Shown: positions 40,138-45,893 of the stretch, in pieces
Position numbering within the stretch: the first letter of the stretch is position 1
Layout: each line of letters opens with the position of its first letter
NCBI GenBank assembly: GCA_002344005.1
Contig: DDTD01000027.1
Location: 100,023-145,915 of the forward strand
Direction of reading: 5' to 3'
Source: Ignavibacteria bacterium UBA2373
GTDB lineage: Bacteria > Bacteroidota > Ignavibacteria > Kapaibacteriales > UBA961
Length of the DNA stretch: 45,893 nucleotides
Notes under the pieces: generated by a model
What the model was told of the DNA's origin: nothing
The model's input: only the letters and a program-made list of their open reading frames with translations
The model's database searches: none
Program-made: the position numbers and the translations under genes

Positions 40138-42243
40138 TTAACGATTGGGATAACAAATGAGCAGACATTGATTTTTATTAATGAACCATCGTTGTTCGGC
40201 AACATAGCCGGTTCCCTTAATCACGGCAGTATGTCCTGCTGCATGGAGTACGGATAAAGCACTGCGCGTACTCATCCCTCGTACATCGGGTCGTGTTTTT
40301 GTTGAGTCTAGATTTGTTTTTGTTCTTATGGTAACGATAATCGGTAAAGATTTGGGAACGAGCATACCCGCTGAAGGTGATTGCATAATGATAGTGCCCT
40401 TTTCTGCATTATGATGAAGGGCAAGTCCTATTTTTTTTGCAATATCCTTAGCTCTTATTATGGACATTCCTCGCAACTCGGGCACAATGACGGAATCAAT
40501 TGCAGTTTCTTTGGCGGCAAGGGCAGAAGTGACAGCGATTCTTTTGGCACTTATCCAACGGGAAGCAATACGTCTGAAAATAGGTGCTGCAGTCATGCCG
40601 CCATAGATATTGGTCAATGGTTTATCGAGCATCACAATCATTGCCAAACGTGGAGCATCGGCGGGAAAATATCCGACAAAAGAAGCAGTATAAGCCGAGC
40701 GATTATATTCGCCATCCACCAATTGTTGAGCCGTTCCTGTTTTGCCGGCAATGTACATACCGGGAATGCGCGCTTGTTGAGCAGTACCATATTCGACTAC
40801 CCCTTTGAGCATAGTGGTTAATGTAGCGGCTGTTTTTTTCGAGACGACTTGACGAATTTTTTGAGGTTCTTGATGTTCAATAATTTCCCCATCGTCATTT
40901 AATACAGATTTCACCAAATAAGGTTTCATCATTGTCCCTTTATTTGCAATTGCAGAATATGCATTAAGAGTTTGCAATGCTGTTGCCGCAAGTTGATAGC
41001 CATAGGACATAAAAATTTTCGTCGAGCCATCGAACTGACGAGGTTTTTTCAATTTTCCTTTTACTTCTCCAGTAATATCAATCCCTGATTCTATACCATA
41101 GCCAAAATCACGAGCATATTTATAAAAGACATCATTGGAAATTTTTTGAGAAATTTTAGCAAACACCACATTGCTCGATTGCTCCAATGCCTGCGAAAAT
41201 GTTACTTTACCTATTGGATGCGAATCCTTGACTTCCACATCACCATAACGCCATACACCTGACTCACCGGACACAGTATCCTGTGGTGCAATCACACCTT
41301 CTTCTATTGCAGCAGCAGCAGTTATGAGCTTAAATGTTGAACCCGGTTCATACATGTCAGTGATTGCACGCAGACGCATAGTTTCGGTTGCGGCGACTTC
41401 GGGAAAATTGGGATTAAATGAGGGTGAAGATGCTAAAGCTAAAATCTCTCCGGTAGAGGGTTCGATAGCGACCACAGTACCCGAGCTTGCACCGGATTCT
41501 TCAATTCCATTACGCAACTCATATTCAGCAATCCTTTGCAATTCCAAATCAAGCGTTGTAATAACGGAATTGCCATTGACCGCGGGAACAGTCGGAAAAT
41601 CTACCATTGGTCGAATATTGCCCCGTCCGTCACGCAGCAATATTTTTTGTCCTTTAGTACCGCGCAGCAGCTCATCCAATGAAAGTTCTAATCCATTAAG
41701 TCCTTTATTATCAACGTTAGTACAACCAATAACTTGAGAACCGGTTTCGCCATAAAGATAGGTACGACGCGGCTCTTTTATACGAATAAGTCCGGGATCT
41801 TGAAGAGAGTCTAATGGCTTTGTATCAAAATAGCCATTGCGTAAAAGCCAGATAAATGAACCTTTGGCTTGTGAGAGTTTCTGTTGCCAAAATTGAACGC
41901 TATCCCCTGTCACTTGACTTAGAATTTTTGCAAGCTTATCCGGATTTTTTATCATAGTCGGGTCTGCTGCATACGATGTGCTGCGAATAGTGATAGCAAG
42001 AGGTTTTTTGGTACGGTCATAGAGAATACCGCGTTCAGGTTTCATTTCAACTCTAAATTCGTACTGTCGGCGAGCAAGCTCACTATATTTATCGGCTTGA
42101 ACAACTTGTACAACAAATAATCGGATTGCAAGAGCAGCAAAACCAAGAAGAAGTAATATGGTAAGCACACCAATTTTCCAATATGGATAACTGCGTGCTG
42201 TTTGCTTTTCTTCTCTGTTATTGTTTTGTATATTCTGTATCAT
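40138..42243 (-). CDS. ftsI: Penicillin-binding protein FtsI (PBP3-like) with two PASTA domains
   Basis: The 701-residue septal transpeptidase has an N-terminal membrane helix (about 27-48, GVLTILLLLGFAALAIRLFV) and a dimerisation domain. Its transpeptidase domain has the active-site serine in PGSTFKLITAA (near residue 300), SSN in EQSSNVVFAKI and KTGTAQQ (near 500). Two PASTA domains follow (about 580-640 and 645-701), starting VPELRGMS and RPDVRGMS. Two PASTA units at the end are typical of Bacteroidota and Gram-positive homologues, not of E. coli. It lies 14 bp after ftsL on the same strand. Confidence 0.94.
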   Translation of the reverse strand: MIQNIQNNNREEKQTARSYPYWKIGVLTILLLLGFAALAIRLFVVQVVQADKYSELARRQYEFRVEMKPERGILYDRTKKPLAITIRSTSYAADPTMIKNPDKLAKILSQVTGDSVQFWQQKLSQAKGSFIWLLRNGYFDTKPLDSLQDPGLIRIKEPRRTYLYGETGSQVIGCTNVDNKGLNGLELSLDELLRGTKGQKILLRDGRGNIRPMVDFPTVPAVNGNSVITTLDLELQRIAEYELRNGIEESGASSGTVVAIEPSTGEILALASSPSFNPNFPEVAATETMRLRAITDMYEPGSTFKLITAAAAIEEGVIAPQDTVSGESGVWRYGDVEVKDSHPIGKVTFSQALEQSSNVVFAKISQKISNDVFYKYARDFGYGIESGIDITGEVKGKLKKPRQFDGSTKIFMSYGYQLAATALQTLNAYSAIANKGTMMKPYLVKSVLNDDGEIIEHQEPQKIRQVVSKKTAATLTTMLKGVVEYGTAQQARIPGMYIAGKTGTAQQLVDGEYNRSAYTASFVGYFPADAPRLAMIVMLDKPLTNIYGGMTAAPIFRRIASRWISAKRIAVTSALAAKETAIDSVIVPELRGMSIIRAKDIAKKIGLALHHNAEKGTIIMQSPSAGMLVPKSLPIIVTIRTKTNLDSTKTRPDVRGMSTRSALSVLHAAGHTAVIKGTGYVAEQRWFINKNQCLLICYPNR

Positions 42244-42257
42244 ACGCCATAGAAAAA

Positions 42258-42566
42258 TTAATGCAAAACCTGTGGTGCATTCTGATTGGGAACCATACCT
42301 AATTTTTCTTTTGCAATTATCGTAATACGCTCAGCAGATTGCAAACGGGCAATTGATTCTTCCAATCGTCTGCTTTGGTAAAGCAAGGAATCATGTTTTT
42401 CCTCAAGTTTGGGTATGCGGCGCAATAAGGTATTGACAGATATAACATTACTCACATAAAGCACCATAAATATGGCACTCATTCCCAAAAGCCCGAACAC
42501 GCTCCACCTATTTACAAGGCGGCGAGTTTGTACTATGGCAGTAGCTTCTTTTTTGTTCGATGTCAT
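42258..42566 (-). CDS. ftsL: Cell division protein FtsL-like
   Basis: The 102-residue protein has a short cytoplasmic start, one membrane helix (about 22-44, VFGLLGMSAIFMVLYVSNVI), and a leucine-rich coiled-coil periplasmic part (LLRRIPKLEEKHDSLLYQSR). It ends RITIIAKEKLGMVPN, the conserved 'I..iAkekLGM' signature of FtsL. FtsL bridges FtsB/FtsQ and activates FtsW-FtsI at the septum. Its place 14 bp before ftsI supports the call. The usual upstream mraZ and rsmH genes are missing; a divergent biotin-carrier gene is there instead. Confidence 0.85.
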   Translation of the reverse strand: MTSNKKEATAIVQTRRLVNRWSVFGLLGMSAIFMVLYVSNVISVNTLLRRIPKLEEKHDSLLYQSRRLEESIARLQSAERITIIAKEKLGMVPNQNAPQVLH

Positions 42567-42590
42567 ATATCCCCTTCTTTATCTGCATTG

Positions 42591-42598
42591 CAAAATTA
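42591..42598 (-). promoter_or_regulatory. Putative -7 element TAATTTTG of ftsL-ftsI
   Basis: The plus-strand CAAAATTA is a perfect minus-strand TAnnTTTG, 24 bp before the ftsL start. It suggests that ftsL is the first gene of its transcript. Confidence 0.55.
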
Positions 42599-42683
42599 CG
42601 AGTCAAGTTACCGAAATGATATGAAGATTGTAAAATTAGCCATAATTTGCATCCATTATTTTGATTTAACATACAGCAAAAAC

Positions 42684-43193
42684 ATGACCAAAGTATATTC
42701 TTCCGGAGAGTTATTCCCTCAAGACCTTGAATGTCTTTTTGATGAATCCGGCGTTCGCATCGGTGAAACATCATTCAGTGTTACCATATTGCAAGATTAC
42801 CCCACTGTGGTCGAACTTCATGATGGCACACAAACCCATCGTTGTATTGTTTCTCGCAATGCCAAAGGACAACCCATTGTTTCTTATCGCGGCTATGTAT
42901 ATCCCGTTCAGCTAAGTACACCGAAAGAGCAACAATATCAGACCATATTGAAATCAGTTGCCGATACATCATCGCGTCCTGCACGCGTCATTGCTCCCAT
43001 GCCCGGGCTTATTAAGAATGTGGCATTATCAGTCGGAGATACAGTTAAAAAAGGGACTGTTATCCTCACATTGGAAGCTATGAAAATGGAAAATGCTATT
43101 AAAGCTCCTTCCGCGGGCACGATTACTTCATTGAATGTTCAAGCGGGTCAGGCAGTAGAAAAAGGTGTTCTTCTTTGCGAAATTAAACCCTGA
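42684..43193 (+). CDS. Biotin carboxyl carrier-type protein
   Basis: The 169-residue protein ends in a biotinyl domain (about 98-169): VIAPMPGLIKNVALSVGD, VKKGTVILTLEAMKMENAI and GQAVEKGVLLCEIKP. The lysine of EAMKMEN (near residue 134) is the biotin site. The N-terminal about 75 residues (GETSFSVTILQDYPTVVELH) are the small strand domain found in carriers of acyl-CoA carboxylases or decarboxylases of Bacteroidota. The frame extends upstream to 42528, but the ATG at 42684 gives the usual start. No carboxylase subunit is in the window, so it acts with enzymes encoded elsewhere. It is divergent from ftsL across 117 bp. Confidence 0.9.
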   Translation: MTKVYSSGELFPQDLECLFDESGVRIGETSFSVTILQDYPTVVELHDGTQTHRCIVSRNAKGQPIVSYRGYVYPVQLSTPKEQQYQTILKSVADTSSRPARVIAPMPGLIKNVALSVGDTVKKGTVILTLEAMKMENAIKAPSAGTITSLNVQAGQAVEKGVLLCEIKP

Positions 43194-43327
43194 TTTTCGT
43201 AAGCTTTGAAAGGGTTCGTATTGTTTCTATAATATGGAATTGATATAGTTCAAACAATAGTCAATACATTTACGATAGGTGTGGGTGCTCAATTCGGTTT
43301 ATAATATTCGGGTTTTAAGAGTACGTG

Positions 43328-45100
43328 TCAATTATTGTGAAGATATGATTGAGTATTTGGTAATGAAAAATAGAATGTTGAACCTTTGCCGACAACGCTT
43401 TCAACCCATATTTTTCCACCGTGTTTTTCAATAAATTCACGACAAAGCACTAATCCCAAGCCGGTTCCTTGCTCACCGGCAGTTCCCGGCAACGAAGCAT
43501 TGGAGTGAATGGTAAATAAATGAGAGAGTTTATCATGCGGAATTCCTGTTCCAGTATCTTGAACAGCAATAATAACTGCATTATCATTTGGTGAAAATGA
43601 TGAAAATAGACGAACTTTTCCACCGGAATATGTAAATTTAATTGCATTTGTTACAAGATTACGAAGTACGGTATGAATTAAGGAAGGATCAGCAAAAACT
43701 ACTTGGTTCGGAGGGATATCATTAATAATCTCTATTTGTTTTTTTGTAGCTGATAATTGTAGTAAATTGCAACAATTATTCGCAACGGAATAAATTGCAA
43801 ACTCCAATGGTAAGAACTGTATCGCACCTCTTTGGGAACGGCTCCAATCCAATAAATTATCTAAAAGTTCATAGACCTGTTCAGTTGATTCATGCATCGT
43901 CACGAGCAATTCTTTTCTTTCAGAATCATCAAAACTCGGATAATCATGTGATAGAATTTTTGTCATATCACGTAAGGACCCCAAGGGATTACGTAAATCA
44001 TGTCCAATAATTGAAAACAATTTATCTTTTGTCGCATTTGCGGCAATTAATTTCTTTTCCCTTTCCATCAAAGCAAGTTCCGCCACTTTACGCGCTTGAA
44101 TATTGGTATGCACTCCAATCATACGTAAAGGTTTTCCTTCTGCATTATATTCTACAACCTTACCGTTCGATTGCAACCATAACCATTCCCCCTGCTGGGT
44201 TTTTCGACGATATTCCATTATCTGCGTTTTGCCAGTAGATAATGCAAGAGAAAATTTTTGCATAAGTGAATCTTTATCTTCTGGATGGATATTGTCTATC
44301 CAATTTTGCATATTTGTAGTAAAAGTATCGGGCGAATACCCAAGCATAAGCGGATACTCTTTACTGACATATACTTCACCTGTAATAATATTCAGTTCAT
44401 ACCATGCTTGATGAGCCGATTGCATTGCCAGCGTTAATCTGTCATTAGTTAAACGGATCTCATCGTGGCTTCTTGACACTTCATTATTCCTGGCTTGCAA
44501 GGCAGCATTAGCATTATGTAATAAATTATTTTCATTTGTGTAAGAAGTGATTATTATATCCATTAGAAAGTACATAAAGTAAAGATATATTATTACACCG
44601 AGCAGAATATCAAAAAATCGTTGATTTATAGAATCATAACCAATCACAGGGAAAATATTTGTAAATTGCCCTATTGACAACATAATTATTGCAATAAGAT
44701 ATGACCAGAAAACGAATTTTCTATACGACTGTTGTATAACAAGATACGTTGCAGAAAAGCAGATAATCATTAAATATTGGATATTGCCATCATATCCCGC
44801 ATTGCTATACCATGCAAAACATAACAGCGCTAAAGAAACAACAAAAAAAGCAGGAACCGTTTTCTGAAAGTTTTCATTGTTTCGCGCATGATAATAGAAA
44901 TAAACACTTGTGACAAAGCCAAGCAATATTGATATATTTGACATATAGTTCATACCGATTGTTACATTCGATACAAACCCCATAATCATAATAAGTACAA
45001 GAAGGAATGTCATGGAAACATGAATCTTTCTACTTAGCGAGTCCTCATATTTATTTCCAAGAATGAGTTTCCTTAGATAACTGTTGATAGCGAATGACAT
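43328..45100 (-). CDS. Orphan PAS-domain membrane sensor histidine kinase
   Basis: The 590-residue kinase has about six hydrophobic segments (about 25-185, for example MTFLLVLIMIMGFVSN), a short coiled coil (about 188-220) and a PAS_3-type domain (about 225-340) with GEVYVSKEYPLMLGYSP and WLWLQSNGKVVEY. HisKA follows with IIGHDLRNPLGSLRD (His near 366). The HATPase has NLVTNAIKFTYSGG (N box), VQDTGTGIPHDKL (G1) and GTGLGLVLCREFIEKHGG (G2). All catalytic boxes are intact. No response regulator gene is adjacent. A minus-strand promoter with good -33/-7 spacing lies upstream. The signal sensed is unknown. Confidence 0.93.
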   Translation of the reverse strand: MSFAINSYLRKLILGNKYEDSLSRKIHVSMTFLLVLIMIMGFVSNVTIGMNYMSNISILLGFVTSVYFYYHARNNENFQKTVPAFFVVSLALLCFAWYSNAGYDGNIQYLMIICFSATYLVIQQSYRKFVFWSYLIAIIMLSIGQFTNIFPVIGYDSINQRFFDILLGVIIYLYFMYFLMDIIITSYTNENNLLHNANAALQARNNEVSRSHDEIRLTNDRLTLAMQSAHQAWYELNIITGEVYVSKEYPLMLGYSPDTFTTNMQNWIDNIHPEDKDSLMQKFSLALSTGKTQIMEYRRKTQQGEWLWLQSNGKVVEYNAEGKPLRMIGVHTNIQARKVAELALMEREKKLIAANATKDKLFSIIGHDLRNPLGSLRDMTKILSHDYPSFDDSERKELLVTMHESTEQVYELLDNLLDWSRSQRGAIQFLPLEFAIYSVANNCCNLLQLSATKKQIEIINDIPPNQVVFADPSLIHTVLRNLVTNAIKFTYSGGKVRLFSSFSPNDNAVIIAVQDTGTGIPHDKLSHLFTIHSNASLPGTAGEQGTGLGLVLCREFIEKHGGKIWVESVVGKGSTFYFSLPNTQSYLHNN

Positions 45101-45246
45101 TTGAACGATAATCCCACAATAAGAGTTTTTTTGTCTAATGTTTTAATGCTTTTGGGTATCGTTTCATCACAGTATCATCCCAATGAAACTAAGCAGATGT
45201 TCATCAAAAGCACTAAAGTAAAGAACTGATTTAGTATATGACTTGT

Positions 45247-45277
45247 CAAAATTAACAACAAGTTTGCTATCAAGCAA
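45247..45277 (-). promoter_or_regulatory. Putative kinase promoter, TTG-N20-TAATTTTG
   Basis: On the minus strand, TTG (plus 45275-45277) is followed after exactly 20 bp by TAATTTTG (45247-45254). This matches both halves of the Bacteroidota -33/-7 promoter. It lies 146 bp before the kinase ATG. Confidence 0.6.
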
Positions 45278-45409
45278 GTTTTTTATATCAATAGATTATG
45301 GATATTGTTCTCTTTAATTTGAACTTCACATTGTCATCCGGGTAAGATAGATTTCTTTCTAAATTGATTTTGAAAACAGCTACGTAGTGAAAACACCCTC
45401 AGACTTCCG

Positions 45410-45417
45410 TATTTTTG
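45410..45417 (+). promoter_or_regulatory. Putative -7 element TATTTTTG of the repeat-protein gene
   Basis: A perfect TAnnTTTG match 29 bp before the ATG at 45447. An AAAGG ribosome site follows at 45436-45440. The palindrome CTACGTAG lies 22 bp upstream, about where a -33 region would be. Confidence 0.6.
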
Positions 45418-45446
45418 TAAGCATTGAGTATAACTAAAGGTATAGC

Positions 45447-45893
45447 ATGGCTTTCTCACACGCAAGACGCAAAACATCACCATCTACATTTTCGAAGAAG
45501 TCAAGGTCACAATCACGAAGTTTCGAGGATAACTCTGATTCATCGCCCAGAACTTCGAGAACATCACGAAATGCTTCCTCAGAGCGTAGTAATTCTCGTG
45601 GAAATTCAAGGAAATCAGGCTTCTCTGCCGCACGAAAGCAATCGAGAAGTTTCGAGGACGATAAACCACGTCCTAAAGGAGCTTATGCATCTGCAAAGTC
45701 ATCAAATTCAGCTGATTCTTTTGCTAAAGACAGAAAGTCAGGTTTCTCTGCCGCACGAAAGCAATCAAGAAGTTTCGAGGATGATAAACCACGTCCTAAA
45801 AGAGCTTATGCATCTGCAAGGTCATCAAATTCAGCTGATTCTTTTGCTAAAAACAGAAAATCAGGCTTTTCTGCCGCACGAAAGCAATCGAGA
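45447..45893 (+). CDS. Arg/Ser-rich repeat protein, N-terminal part (partial)
   Basis: The frame starts at an ATG with an AAAGG site six bases upstream and stays open for 149 codons to the window end. The product begins MAFSHARRKTSPSTFSKKS and is rich in Ser, Arg, Lys and Ala, with no hydrophobic segments. From about residue 57 it repeats a 41-residue unit: SGFSAARKQSRSFEDD, KPRPK, AYASA, SSNSADSFAK, at least two full copies and part of a third. It looks intrinsically disordered and RNA- or DNA-binding. Bacteroidota pseudouridine synthases and DEAD-box helicases often carry similar basic extensions, so a catalytic domain may lie beyond the edge. That is a guess. Confidence 0.75.
   Translation, partial: MAFSHARRKTSPSTFSKKSRSQSRSFEDNSDSSPRTSRTSRNASSERSNSRGNSRKSGFSAARKQSRSFEDDKPRPKGAYASAKSSNSADSFAKDRKSGFSAARKQSRSFEDDKPRPKRAYASARSSNSADSFAKNRKSGFSAARKQSR
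45615..45893 (+). repeat. 123-bp tandem repeat in the Arg/Ser-rich gene, cut by window edge
   Basis: The block beginning TCAGGCTTCTCTGCCGCACG recurs at 45615, 45738 and 45861, exactly 123 bp apart (41 codons), with only scattered base changes between copies. The reading frame is preserved. The array continues past the window. Confidence 0.9.

Larger units (their letters stand above)
45101..45446. other. 346-bp divergent intergenic region
   Basis: This holds the promoters of the kinase (minus) and of the repeat protein (plus), and an 8-bp palindrome CTACGTAG at 45380-45387. No small gene was recognised. Confidence 0.6.

Noticed and set aside
42528..42683. Upstream extension of the biotin carrier gene
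   Set aside because: It would overlap the ftsL start and promoter, and the family starts at about the ATG at 42684.

Overview
The window looks like a chromosomal segment of an AT-rich (roughly 40% GC by eye), Gram-negative, flagellated bacterium of the Bacteroidota/Chlorobiota-type (FCB) assemblage; the Ignavibacteria/Kapabacteria side is my best guess. Four things point there: a C-terminal type IX secretion (T9SS) sorting domain on a beta-propeller protein; perfect copies of the Bacteroidota-type -7 promoter element TAnnTTTG in front of about ten transcription units; a Bacteroidota-style ribosomal protein L33; and outer-membrane barrels with TonB and LolA-like proteins. The lineage call is inference. 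No phage, IS element, CRISPR array or rRNA was seen.

Left part (1-8430, genes on the minus strand). At the edge is an array of seven 21-bp repeats. Then come a large secreted BNR/sortilin-type beta-propeller protein with a LolA-like partner, a flagellar block fliL-fliM-fliN-fliO, and UDP-glucose 6-dehydrogenase.

Envelope operon (8480-15769, minus). Five tightly packed genes encode a giant periplasmic TPR protein, an outer-membrane barrel with a TonB-box-like start but no plug, a membrane-anchored SPOR protein with a histidine-rich linker, a TonB-type energy transducer and a 56-residue two-helix membrane protein. This set could form a trans-envelope machine and is the best candidate here for an uncharacterised system.

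Middle (15967-25390, plus). A small barrel protein, rpmG with its terminator, a LolA-like/lipoprotein pair, the tightly packed cluster purM-murE-manC-rlpA-like (purine, peptidoglycan, GDP-mannose and wall remodelling), and a 14-blade T9SS-exported propeller protein. On the minus strand follows the pair ftsK-recX (25472-29125). On the plus strand lie etfB-etfA, a bifunctional-nuclease-family protein with a UvrB/C motif, and a tRNA with anticodon CAT followed by a strong terminator.

Right part (32100-45893). A micro-ORF resembling a histidine-kinase tail, a DUF3892 protein, an unrecognised protein, an acyl desaturase, an enlarged RecQ helicase, an M16-like peptidase lacking its zinc motif, a polysaccharide deacetylase, ftsL-ftsI (PBP with two PASTA domains), a biotin carrier protein, and an orphan PAS histidine kinase. 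At the right edge is the start of an Arg/Ser-rich repeat protein built on a 123-bp tandem repeat. Cell-division and wall genes (ftsK, ftsL, ftsI, murE, rlpA-like, SPOR) recur but are scattered rather than in one dcw cluster.
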